From positions 1 through 7,234 of the forward strand of contig CAMBJF010000120.1 of NCBI GenBank assembly GCA_945867875.1: a stretch of DNA of 7,234 nucleotides. Reading direction: 5' to 3'. Each line of letters starts with the position of its first letter. Within the stretch, counting starts at the first letter, position 1. A program made the translations under genes and the position numbers. The notes beneath the pieces are model-generated. The model made no database searches and had not been told where the DNA came from. It worked only from the letters and a program-made list of their open reading frames with translations. Shown one piece after another: positions 1-6,361 of the stretch. Origin of the DNA: an uncultured Ruminococcus sp. Lineage in GTDB: Bacteria; Bacillota; Clostridia; Oscillospirales; Ruminococcaceae.

Positions 1-45
1 ACACACTGCATATCGTCGGCAGCGTCAGATGTGTATAAGAGACAG
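1..45 (+). other. Nextera i5-side sequencing adapter (artefact)
   Basis: Not biological. Bases 13-26 are TCGTCGGCAGCGTC, the Nextera read-1 adapter, and 27-45 are the 19-bp Tn5 mosaic end AGATGTGTATAAGAGACAG. Bases 1-4 (ACAC) match the end of the P5 primer, and 5-12 (ACTGCATA) match the i5 index I remember as S506/N506. Genomic insert begins at 46. Any reading frame starting here gives the known contaminant peptide beginning MCIRDS. Confidence 0.98.
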
Positions 46-71
46 CTACTATGTTAAGGACGGTCGAATTA

Positions 72-1457
72 ATGAAAACTTACGGAATTATCTGCGAATA
101 CAATCCTTTCCACAACGGTCACATCTATCAGATAGAAGAAACCAAGAAGCAGACAGGCGCTACTCACATCGTTGCTGTTATGAGCGGCAACTATGTTCAG
201 CGAGGCGAGCCTGCTCTTATTGACAAGTTCAAGAGGGCTGAGATCGCTGTCAAGAACGGCGTTGACCTTGTTATTGAGATGCCTGTTCAGTACAGCCTTG
301 CAAATGCAGAGCTCTTTGCTCGCTGCGGCGTTCTTATGCTTGGTTCTCTCAGATGCGTTGAGGGAATTTCCTTCGGAAGCGAATGCGGAAGCATTGACCA
401 GCTTATCCAGTGTGCCGATGCCGTTCAGGAGGTAACAACTCCGGAAAACCTTAAGCCTCTTATGGAGCAGGGAATACCTTTCCCCGATGCTATACATCAG
501 CTTGTTTCTTATAAGTATGGTCCTCTCGTAGGAGACCTTCTCAATTCTCCCAACAACATTCTTGCTGTTGAATACATCAAGTCCCTTAAGATACTCGGAC
601 TTCTTGACAAGATCAAGCCCTTCACCATAAAGCGTGAAGGCTCTGAGCACGATTCCGATGTTCACAGCGCAAAATATGCAAGCGGCAGCTATCTCCGTCA
701 GCTTATCGATGACGGTGAGGACATTTCCGCTTATGTTCCCAAGGATACTGCTGATGCTGTTGCTGAGTATGATGACAATGATCTTCTCTGCTGGTTTGAG
801 AACTTCGAGAGAGTTCTTCTTTATCGTCTCAGAACAATGTCTCCTCAGGAACTCGCAAAGGTTCCCGATGTAGGTCAGGGACTTGAAAACAGAATTTTCC
901 AGGCTGCAAGAGTGGCTACATCTCTTGAAGACCTCCTTGATAAGATAAAGGTTAAGCGTTATCCTATGGCTCGCCTTAAGAGAATACTTCTTAATGCACT
1001 TTTCGGCATCAGAACAGATGACCTTAAGGTTCCTCCCACATACGGACGTATCCTTGCTCTTAATGACAGAGGTGCTGAGATTCTCAAAATGGCAGGCTCT
1101 CTCCCCGAGGACAAGCTTTCCATTCCTTTCAGCTCATCTCTTAAGGATTTTGTTGAAGCAGGCAAGCAGAACCCCAACGTTATGCGTGCAGTCGGCATGA
1201 CCACACTTTCTACCGATATCTACACTCTCGGTTCAAGAAATATTCGTCCCAGTGGTATGGACTTTACAGGCAAAGTAACTTTTGACAAGCTTGATGGCTT
1301 CGTTTCCGAGCTTCCTGCTGATATGAAGACCACAGCAATGTCCGGCACAGCCGAAGAGGTTGAGAAGATGAGAGCCGAAAGAGCTGCTGCAAAGGCTGCT
1401 GAGGCTGAAGCAAAGGCTTCCGAGAATGCTGATTCCGAGGAAAAGGGCAATGACTAA
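72..1457 (+). CDS. tmcAL: tRNA(Met) cytidine acetate ligase (TmcAL, YlbM family)
   Basis: Cytoplasmic enzyme of 461 residues. The family activates acetate with ATP (acetyl-adenylate) and acetylates the wobble cytidine of elongator tRNA-Met to ac4C, which helps AUG decoding. Seen here: the N-terminal nucleotidyltransferase signature EYNPFHNGH (residues 9-17, HxGH = H14/H17), SGNYVQRGEPA (38-48), FGSECG (101-106), SPNNILAVEY (159-168), an IKREG stretch (186-190), and the C-terminal family block NIRPSGMDFTGKV (390-402). I start at ATG 72 rather than the in-frame ATG 51, because homologues begin MK.xGIICEYNPFHNGH and AAGGA at 56-60 sits 11 bases upstream. A stop in another frame at 55-57 could be the end of a lost upstream gene. 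Homologues are usually about 400 residues. This one adds a charged, Ala/Glu/Lys-rich tail (about 425-461). It overlaps the next gene by 8 bases. Confidence 0.95.
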   Translation: MKTYGIICEYNPFHNGHIYQIEETKKQTGATHIVAVMSGNYVQRGEPALIDKFKRAEIAVKNGVDLVIEMPVQYSLANAELFARCGVLMLGSLRCVEGISFGSECGSIDQLIQCADAVQEVTTPENLKPLMEQGIPFPDAIHQLVSYKYGPLVGDLLNSPNNILAVEYIKSLKILGLLDKIKPFTIKREGSEHDSDVHSAKYASGSYLRQLIDDGEDISAYVPKDTADAVAEYDDNDLLCWFENFERVLLYRLRTMSPQELAKVPDVGQGLENRIFQAARVATSLEDLLDKIKVKRYPMARLKRILLNALFGIRTDDLKVPPTYGRILALNDRGAEILKMAGSLPEDKLSIPFSSSLKDFVEAGKQNPNVMRAVGMTTLSTDIYTLGSRNIRPSGMDFTGKVTFDKLDGFVSELPADMKTTAMSGTAEEVEKMRAERAAAKAAEAEAKASENADSEEKGND

Positions 1458-1644
1458 GGAAAAAATTGACCGCATCAATGAGCTTGCAAGGAAGTCCCGT
1501 GAAGAGGGGCTTACCGATGAAGAAAAGCGTGAACAGACCGAGCTGCGCTATGAATATCGCAGCAGCGTTATGGCAAATCTGAAAGCACAGCTTGACAACA
1601 TTGAAATAGTTGATGTTCCTAAGGACGAAAATAACAAGAAATAA
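1450..1644 (+). CDS. DUF896 (UPF0291, YnzC-like) small protein
   Basis: A 64-residue cytosolic protein. RINELARKSREEGLTDEEK (8-26) followed by REQTELRYEYR (27-37) is the typical DUF896 pair of charged helices: RINELA, then a short turn, then T-x-EEK-x-EQ-x-LR-x-EY. The Bacillus YnzC structure is a helical hairpin, and its function is unknown apart from reported links to the SOS operon in Bacillus. The start is ATG 1450, not the longer frame at 1426, because the family begins about MxxEKIxRINELA and GAGGAAAAGG (1437-1446) provides a ribosome site inside the end of tmcAL. The ATGACTAA overlap of 8 bases implies translational coupling with tmcAL. A hairpin terminator follows 10 bases after the stop. 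Family assignment is firm; function is unknown. Confidence 0.9.
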   Translation: MTKEKIDRINELARKSREEGLTDEEKREQTELRYEYRSSVMANLKAQLDNIEIVDVPKDENNKK

Positions 1645-1653
1645 TTTTAACTG

Positions 1654-1709
1654 CTGTCGGATATGACATAGGTATAGCAAAACAGACCTGTGTCTCCGAC
1701 AGTATTTTT
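1654..1709 (+). terminator. Two-segment stem-loop with T tract between DUF896 gene and nspC
   Basis: The outer stem CTGTCGGA (1654-1661) pairs perfectly with TCCGACAG (1695-1702). After a 3-base bulge (1662-1664) an inner stem of 9 pairs (1665-1673 with 1686-1694, one G-U) continues to a 12-base loop. The 3' side is followed directly by TATTTTT (1703-1709). This fits a Rho-independent terminator for the tmcAL transcript. The nspC ribosome site begins only about 9 bases after the T tract and I found no convincing promoter downstream or within, so partial read-through (attenuation) into nspC is possible. Confidence 0.8.
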
Positions 1710-1733
1710 GAATACGGAAAGGACGACTGCATT

Positions 1734-2885
1734 ATGCCTGATTTTGATATCGATTCAGTCAGAACACCCTGTTATGTTGTGGACGAAAGACTGCTTGAAA
1801 AAAACATGAAGATACTGAAAAGCGTTTCTGACAGAACAGACTGCAAGGTGCTTCTTGCTCAGAAAGCATTTTCAATGTACAGCACATATCCGCTGATGTC
1901 AAAATATCTTGACGGTACTACTGCAAGCGGTCTTTACGAGGCACGTTTGGGATATGAAGAGATGAAGGGAAAAGAGGTACATATTTTTTCCCCCGCATAC
2001 CGCCCAGATGAATTTGAAGAGATAACCAAGATATGCGGTCATATCGTGTTCAACAGCTTTGCTCAATTAAAACGCTTTAAGCCAATGCTTGACAAGGCAG
2101 TTTCCGAGGGCAGGGATATTGACTGCGGTATGAGAGTAAACCCCGAATATTCCGAAATAGAAACGGAAATTTATAATCCCTGTGCTGGAATTTCACGCCT
2201 TGGTGTAAAGGCTGACGATTTCGAGGAAGAGTATCTTGACAGTCTCAGCGGACTCCATTTTCATACAATGTGCGAGCAGAACAGTGATGTTCTTGAGCGC
2301 ACTGTGGTGCATTTTGAGGAGAAATTCGGCAGATTTATCCCTAAAATGAAATGGATAAATTTCGGCGGCGGTCATCACGTCACACGAGATGATTATGACG
2401 TTGACCGGCTTGTAAAGGTTATAGATCATTTTCAGAACAAGTATGGCGTTCAGGTTTACATTGAGCCCGGGGAAGCCTGTGCTCTCAATGCAGGCTGGCT
2501 TGTGGCAACAGTCCTTGAAGTATTTGAAAGCGGTGAATATTCCCACGCTATAATCGACGCTTCCGCAGCCTGCCATATGCCTGATGTTCTTGAAATGCCA
2601 TACCGTCCGAGAATTATCGGTGCAGGGGAGAGCGGCGAAAAGAAATACACCTATCTTATCGGCGCAGCCACCTGTCTTGCAGGCGATTCTATCGGCAGCT
2701 ATTCCTTTGACAAGCCGCTTTCGGTGGGCGACAGGCTTGTTTTCTGCGATATGGCTATCTACACGATGTGCAAGAACAATACTTTTAATGGTATCGGTCT
2801 GCCGTCAATTTATAAAATTGATACAAACGGTGAACTTAGCCTGGAAAAACAGTTTGGCTATGAGGATTTCAAGTGCAGACTGTGA
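1734..2885 (+). CDS. nspC: Carboxynorspermidine/carboxyspermidine decarboxylase (NspC)
   Basis: PLP-dependent fold-III (alanine racemase/ODC-like) decarboxylase of 383 residues, full length for the family. It removes CO2 from carboxyspermidine or carboxynorspermidine, the last step of the aspartate-semialdehyde route to spermidine/norspermidine. Seen: N-terminal TPCYVVDE (11-18); the PLP lysine in LLAQKAFS (K44); the substrate/cofactor loop GLHFHTMCEQ (173-182); the glycine-rich phosphate loop NFGGGHH (209-215); IEPGEA (243-248); DASAACHMPD (275-284); and GDRLVFCDM (332-340), whose C338 corresponds to the catalytic Cys of ODC-type enzymes. The TCLAGDS and CHMPD signatures separate it from diaminopimelate and arginine decarboxylases. 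AAAGGA (1718-1723) lies 10 bases before the ATG. The usual partner, carboxy(nor)spermidine dehydrogenase, is absent from the window. It leads a four-gene same-strand cluster; the next gene starts 15 bases on. Confidence 0.93.
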   Translation: MPDFDIDSVRTPCYVVDERLLEKNMKILKSVSDRTDCKVLLAQKAFSMYSTYPLMSKYLDGTTASGLYEARLGYEEMKGKEVHIFSPAYRPDEFEEITKICGHIVFNSFAQLKRFKPMLDKAVSEGRDIDCGMRVNPEYSEIETEIYNPCAGISRLGVKADDFEEEYLDSLSGLHFHTMCEQNSDVLERTVVHFEEKFGRFIPKMKWINFGGGHHVTRDDYDVDRLVKVIDHFQNKYGVQVYIEPGEACALNAGWLVATVLEVFESGEYSHAIIDASAACHMPDVLEMPYRPRIIGAGESGEKKYTYLIGAATCLAGDSIGSYSFDKPLSVGDRLVFCDMAIYTMCKNNTFNGIGLPSIYKIDTNGELSLEKQFGYEDFKCRL

Positions 2886-2900
2886 TGCGGGGACTTTGAT

Positions 2901-3575
2901 ATGATTTGCGTTATGGGTGATACTCACGGCGATTACAGCAGATTTTCACACAAGACTATAAAGCGTCTGAAAAAGGGAGATTTCCTTGTGATATGCGGTG
3001 ATTTTGGCTTTGTGTGGGACGGGTCGGACAAGGAAAAAGCCGTGCTGAAAAAGATAGGCGGGAAGCGGTTTACAACGCTGTTTTTGGCGGGAAGTCACGA
3101 TAATTACGAGCTTCTTGAAGCATATCCCGAGACAGAACTTTTGGGCGGCAGGGCACGGACTATCTGCGGAAATCTTTATATGCTTTCCTCTGGTGAAGTG
3201 TTTGATATTGACGGCAAAAAATCATTTGTTTTCGGCGGTGGTCAGGCATCTGACATTGATGCACGTATCGAAAATGACACTTGGTGGGAGCAGGAACTTC
3301 CTGATGAAAAAAAGCTTGAAGAGGGCAGAGCAAAGCTGTCATCGCTTGGAGATACGGTGGATTACATATTTACCCACGAACCGCCGGCATCTATCGCTGA
3401 ATTTCTTGATATGAGAAACCAGCACAGTCTGCCTATGAGCCGCCTGAACATATATTTCGACAGGCTCAAGGGCGAGATAAAATTCAAGCTGTGGTTTTTC
3501 GGCAAGCTTCACAAAAATAAGCTTATACCGCCGAAATATGCGGCCGTTTTCGATGAGCCTTATGTTATTGAATAA
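2901..3575 (+). CDS. Calcineurin-like metallophosphoesterase with altered metal motifs
   Basis: A 224-residue soluble protein of the Metallophos superfamily, which uses two metal ions to hydrolyse phosphoesters; the substrate is not predictable here. Seen: motif I GDTHGD (6-11; D7, H9), motif II GDFGFVWD (33-40; D34), motif III as GSHDN (64-68) where GNHD/E is normal, so the metal/phosphate-binding Asn is Ser65, motif IV THEPP (158-162; H159), and motif V as FFGKLH (199-204) where GHxH is normal, so the first His is Lys202. The remaining ligands and the FGGG-x-x-S-D block (111-118) are kept. The ribosome site is weak (GGGGA, 2889-2893), suggesting coupling to nspC. Related clostridial phosphoesterases with intact motifs exist. 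This copy may be a specialised clade with one weaker metal site rather than a broken gene, because the frame is intact. Confidence 0.88.
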   Translation: MICVMGDTHGDYSRFSHKTIKRLKKGDFLVICGDFGFVWDGSDKEKAVLKKIGGKRFTTLFLAGSHDNYELLEAYPETELLGGRARTICGNLYMLSSGEVFDIDGKKSFVFGGGQASDIDARIENDTWWEQELPDEKKLEEGRAKLSSLGDTVDYIFTHEPPASIAEFLDMRNQHSLPMSRLNIYFDRLKGEIKFKLWFFGKLHKNKLIPPKYAAVFDEPYVIE

Positions 3576-3587
3576 AGGAAAATCAAT

Positions 3588-4424
3588 ATGGATTACGAAG
3601 CAAAAAAAGAGGGTATAATCCTTTTTGAAAAGGATATGACCCTTGATGATACACTTGACTGTGGACAGGCTTTTCGCTGGGAAGCCATTCCCTCCGATTA
3701 TTTTCGCACATATAAGGGATATTTCAAAAATGTCCCCCTTACAATTTCGGAAACAGAGCATAACAGCGGAAAATTCATTCTTCACGGAGTTTTGGAGAAC
3801 GATTTTCTGAACACTTGGTATGATTATTTTGATCTGGGAACTGATTACGGCGAGCTTAAACGACGATTTTCAGAGGATGAAACTCTTTCAAAAGCCTGCA
3901 ATTATGCAAGGGGAGTCAGACTGCTGAAACAGGACAGGGAAGAGTGTCTTATCTCATTTATCCTGTCTCAGAACAACAATATCCCACGTATCAAAGGCAT
4001 AATCGGCAGACTTTGCGATATGTACGGAGGATTTCCCGATTTTGAGAAAATGAAAGGCGTTACAGCTGACGAGCTTGCGCCGCTTCGTGCGGGATTTCGT
4101 GCAAAATACATCGAGGACTGCGTGAGACGTGTTACAGACGGTGAGCTTTCGCTTGACAGCATTTCACAAATGCCCACAAACGAAGCTGCAAAAGCGCTTA
4201 TGACCGTTAAAGGTATAGGTCCAAAAGTAGCGATGTGTGTTCTGCTTTTCGGATTTTACAAAACTGACGCATACCCCGTTGATGTGTGGATAAAAAGGGT
4301 CAACGAGAGATTTTACCCCAACGGGCTGCCCGACTGCATAAAAGGCGTTGAGGGAATTGCCCAGCAGTATCTTTTTCATTATATCAGAACATCTGGAGAA
4401 AATGTTATAAGCACTGAGACTTAA
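3588..4424 (+). CDS. OGG1-type 8-oxoguanine DNA glycosylase/AP lyase
   Basis: A 278-residue base-excision repair enzyme of the HhH-GPD superfamily, expected to remove 8-oxoguanine from DNA and nick by beta-elimination. Seen: the N-terminal OGG domain with LDCGQAFRW (23-31); the helical core LISFILSQNNNIPRIKGII (121-139), whose QNNNIPRI is typical of the OGG1/AlkA-like clade; the helix-hairpin-helix VKGIGPKVAMCVLLF (207-221) with the catalytic lysine at K213; and the GPD-like segment YPVDVWIKR (229-237) with the catalytic D232. No iron-sulphur cysteine loop is present, unlike MutY/Nth. Start ATG 3588: AAAGGAAA (3574-3581) overlaps the preceding stop codon, and the gap to the phosphoesterase gene is 12 bases. 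Some annotation pipelines call this family 'DNA-3-methyladenine glycosylase 2', but the K/D pair and the QNNN motif favour 8-oxoG. Confidence 0.92.
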   Translation: MDYEAKKEGIILFEKDMTLDDTLDCGQAFRWEAIPSDYFRTYKGYFKNVPLTISETEHNSGKFILHGVLENDFLNTWYDYFDLGTDYGELKRRFSEDETLSKACNYARGVRLLKQDREECLISFILSQNNNIPRIKGIIGRLCDMYGGFPDFEKMKGVTADELAPLRAGFRAKYIEDCVRRVTDGELSLDSISQMPTNEAAKALMTVKGIGPKVAMCVLLFGFYKTDAYPVDVWIKRVNERFYPNGLPDCIKGVEGIAQQYLFHYIRTSGENVISTET

Positions 4425-4439
4425 AAATCAGAACTGTGC

Positions 4440-4448
4440 GGAGGAAAA
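4440..4448 (+). promoter_or_regulatory. Ribosome binding site that fixes the start of the FAD gene
   Basis: GGAGGAAAA ends two bases before ATG 4451, with five bases between GGAGGA and the start. An in-frame GTG at 4436 overlaps this site and has no ribosome site of its own, so ATG 4451 is preferred. Confidence 0.85.
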
Positions 4449-4450
4449 AT

Positions 4451-6046
4451 ATGGCAATTATTATTTCAGGCATATCAATGCCCGTGGGAACATCGGATAA
4501 TGAGATTATTGCAGCCGGACTGAAAAAAGCGGGCATATCATCTGAAAATGCTGTGAGAACGGGAATACATAAAATTTCACTTGATGCACGAAAGCAGAAT
4601 GATATAAAAACTGTTTCCTCCGTATGGGCTGAGCTTGAAGACATTGCCGCAGAGAGAAAAATATGCGATAAAAAGGATAACTGTTCTCTTGTGGACATCA
4701 CTCCCTTTAAGCCTGTAATAACAGGCACAAAGCGACCTGACGGACGGATAGCAATTGCCGGATTTGGACCTGCGGGAATGTTCGCAGCATTGGTTCTTGC
4801 AGAAGCGGGTTATCGTCCTGTTGTTTTTGAACGTGGAAGCGATGTTGACAGCAGGGCAGATGCAGTATCCAAATTTTGGGCAGACGGTAAGTTCTCGGCA
4901 GAAAATAATGTGCAGTTTGGCGAGGGCGGCGCAGGAACATTTTCCGACGGAAAACTCACCACACGTATTAAAGACCCTCTTTGCAGATTTGTGTCCGCAA
5001 GGCTTGTTGAAATGGGTGCACCCGAGGAGATACTTACAAAAGCCAAACCACATATCGGCACTGATAAACTCAGAAATGTGGTCAAAAATATCCGCAAAAG
5101 AATAATTTCACTGGGCGGCGAAGTCCGTTTTAATTCAAAAGTTGACAATATTAGAGTTGAGAATGGCAAAATAAAGAGCGTTGTTGTTAACGGTGAAGGA
5201 ATTAACGTCAGTGCACTTATTCTTGCGGTGGGACACAGCGCAAGAGACACCTTTGAAATGCTTCATTCAAACGGAATTGCAATGGAGGCAAAACCGTTTG
5301 CGGTGGGTGCAAGAATCGAGCACACACAGGAAAGTGTTAACAGAAGTCTTTATGGTGTCCATTATAATGATCCTGCGCTTCCTGTTGGTGAGTATCAGAT
5401 GAGCTATACCAAGAACGGCAGAGGTGTTTACACATTTTGTATGTGTCCCGGCGGAACCGTAGTTCCTGCTCAGAGCGAGGAAAATACAGTTGTTACAAAT
5501 GGAATGAGTGAATTTGCAAGAGACGGAAGAAATGCAAATGCAGCTCTTGTAGTATCTGTTTCGCCTGATGATTTTGGAAAAAATGTGCTTGACGGAGTTG
5601 ATTTTGTCCGTAAAATTGAACGAAATGCATTCAAGGCTGCTGGTGGCAGCTACCGTGCACCTGCATCAACGGTCGGTGAATTTCTTGAAAATAAGGGCGG
5701 AATCATTTCGCCCTCTGTTGAGGCAACATATGCAAGAGGAGTTGTTCCATGTGATTTGAATGAGGTCCTTCCACGGTTTGTGACTGATATGATGCGGACA
5801 GGGTTTGAAGTTTTTTCAAGAAGAATGGCTTGTTTTGGTGACAGTGGTGCATTGCTTACAGCCCCCGAAACAAGGACATCTTCGCCTGTAAGGATACCGA
5901 GAGGTGAAAATATGTGCAGTCTGTCAGCTGTGGGATTATATCCCTGCGGAGAGGGTGCGGGTTATGCGGGTGGAATTATGTCCGCTGCTGTTGATGGCGT
6001 AAAGCAGGCTTGTGAAGTTATGAAAACTTTTATGACTTATAATTGA
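4451..6046 (+). CDS. FAD-dependent dehydrogenase-like flavoprotein (COG2509)
   Basis: A 531-residue cytosolic flavoprotein. An N-terminal region of about 95 residues (MAIIISGISMPVGTSDNEII, alpha/beta, RNA-binding-like in family descriptions) precedes a Rossmann FAD domain. IAIAGFGPAGM (100-110, GxGxxG) with acidic E127 in VVFERG (124-129) binds the adenosine part of FAD. NNVQFGEGGAGTFSDGKL (152-169) is the family signature. ILAVGHSARD (257-266) is the second dinucleotide-contact strand, and the C-terminal GLYPCGEGAGYAGGIMSAA (495-513) closes the FAD site. Length and order match the COG2509 'uncharacterized FAD-dependent dehydrogenase' family, related to HI0933/geranylgeranyl reductase-like flavoproteins; the substrate is unknown. 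The gene lies 26 bases after the glycosylase gene and is last in the cluster, before a strong stem-loop. A redox role alongside oxidative-damage repair is a guess only. Confidence 0.93.
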   Translation: MAIIISGISMPVGTSDNEIIAAGLKKAGISSENAVRTGIHKISLDARKQNDIKTVSSVWAELEDIAAERKICDKKDNCSLVDITPFKPVITGTKRPDGRIAIAGFGPAGMFAALVLAEAGYRPVVFERGSDVDSRADAVSKFWADGKFSAENNVQFGEGGAGTFSDGKLTTRIKDPLCRFVSARLVEMGAPEEILTKAKPHIGTDKLRNVVKNIRKRIISLGGEVRFNSKVDNIRVENGKIKSVVVNGEGINVSALILAVGHSARDTFEMLHSNGIAMEAKPFAVGARIEHTQESVNRSLYGVHYNDPALPVGEYQMSYTKNGRGVYTFCMCPGGTVVPAQSEENTVVTNGMSEFARDGRNANAALVVSVSPDDFGKNVLDGVDFVRKIERNAFKAAGGSYRAPASTVGEFLENKGGIISPSVEATYARGVVPCDLNEVLPRFVTDMMRTGFEVFSRRMACFGDSGALLTAPETRTSSPVRIPRGENMCSLSAVGLYPCGEGAGYAGGIMSAAVDGVKQACEVMKTFMTYN

Positions 6047-6081
6047 TTTGATGGATGAAGCCTCCTTTTTTTGCAAAGCAA

Positions 6082-6135
6082 TTGCTCTATCATGTACCAT
6101 TTATTTTCCACGTACATGATAGAGCAGGTTCTTTT
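6082..6135 (+). terminator. Long stem-loop ending the + strand cluster
   Basis: TGCTCTATCATGTAC (6083-6097) and GTACATGATAGAGCA (6112-6126) form a perfect 15-bp stem, plus one G-T pair at 6082/6127, around a 14-base loop. GGTTCTTTT follows. It begins 36 bases after the last stop codon. The stem is AT-rich and the T tract is interrupted, so it may be a moderate Rho-independent terminator, usable from either side between convergent genes. Confidence 0.7.
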
Positions 6136-6202
6136 GATTTATTTAACCCAAATGAGCTGACCTAACATTTTGATGAATACGTAATATTCAAATATACAGC
6201 CA

Positions 6203-6230
6203 ATTTCGCATAATCAAAGTTATGCGAAGT
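6203..6230. other. dif-like (XerC/XerD-type) recombination site candidate
   Basis: Layout 11-6-11: left arm ATTTCGCATAA (6203-6213), spacer TCAAAG (6214-6219), right arm TTATGCGAAGT (6220-6230). Compared from memory with the E. coli dif site, each arm matches 8 of 11 bases, including the inner CGCATAA and TTATG. Against the Bacillus subtilis dif site the matches are about 7 and 8 of 11. The inverted arms with a 6-base centre are the hallmark of a tyrosine-recombinase core. It lies at the strand switch between the housekeeping cluster and short accessory genes. It could be the chromosomal dif, an att site of an element that uses Xer, or only a chance palindrome. Confidence 0.45.
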
Positions 6231-6239
6231 TATGCGAAA
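6217..6239 (+). repeat. 10-bp tandem repeat duplicating the dif-like right arm
   Basis: AAGTTATGCG occurs twice in a row (6217-6226 and 6227-6236) and is followed by AAA. The second unit carries TTATGCGAAATT (6230-6241), which is the exact inverse of AATTTCGCATAA (6202-6213), a perfect 12-bp inverted pair with a 16-base gap. Two right arms therefore face one left arm. Confidence 0.85.
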
Positions 6240-6250
6240 TTAAACAGTAT

Positions 6251-6361
6251 TCAGAATGGGAGCCAGTCCACATTGAACCAGCTCCAAGCCGAACCGCTGC
6301 CAATCGGTGCCCATTTCGCTGTCAAGCGGTATGCGTGTACTTTACGTACCTTTACAATCAT
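6251..6361 (-). CDS. Putative 36-residue Trp-rich small protein
   Basis: I do not recognise it. A 37-codon frame begins with ATG at 6361 after an excellent ribosome site, GGAGG (6370-6374, - strand), eight bases away. The N-terminal half is basic (MIVKVRKVHAYRLTAKW). The C-terminal half is aromatic and Gly/Ser-rich, with SGSAWSWFNVDWLPF at the end, four Trp (17, 26, 28, 33) and a terminal Phe. It is too short for a clear membrane helix. The dif-like inverted repeat starts 10 bases past its stop. Its base composition looks richer in G+C than the AT-rich DNA around it. Possibilities include a secreted or modified peptide, a membrane-active toxin, or a remnant. No modifying enzyme, transporter or antitoxin is visible. 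Support rests on the ribosome site and the uninterrupted frame only. Confidence 0.45.
   Translation of the reverse strand: MIVKVRKVHAYRLTAKWAPIGSGSAWSWFNVDWLPF

Noticed and set aside
29..223. Short + strand frame beginning MCIRDS
   Set aside because: It starts inside the Nextera adapter and is out of phase with the real tmcAL frame.
69..665. 198-codon - strand frame antisense to tmcAL
   Set aside because: It is a shadow of a well-supported gene, with no family features.
4577..5053. Long - strand frames antisense to the FAD gene
   Set aside because: They overlap the conserved FAD motifs of the + strand gene, and no coherent protein features are visible.
6061..6072. CCTCCTTTTTTT read as a - strand AAGGAGG ribosome site
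   Set aside because: No start codon follows at a suitable distance on the - strand, so it is not used as a translation signal.
6217..6239. CRISPR array
   Set aside because: Only two 10-bp units with no spacers and no cas genes.
6202..6241. The inverted repeat as an intrinsic terminator of the - strand ORF
   Set aside because: On the - strand the stem is followed by TGGCTGTATATTT without a T tract, so a terminator role is weak compared with a recombination-site reading.
6251..6361. Trp-rich ORF as a trp-operon attenuator leader peptide
   Set aside because: The Trp codons are not tandem, the following hairpin lacks a T tract, and the only gene downstream on that side lies on the opposite strand with no tryptophan link.
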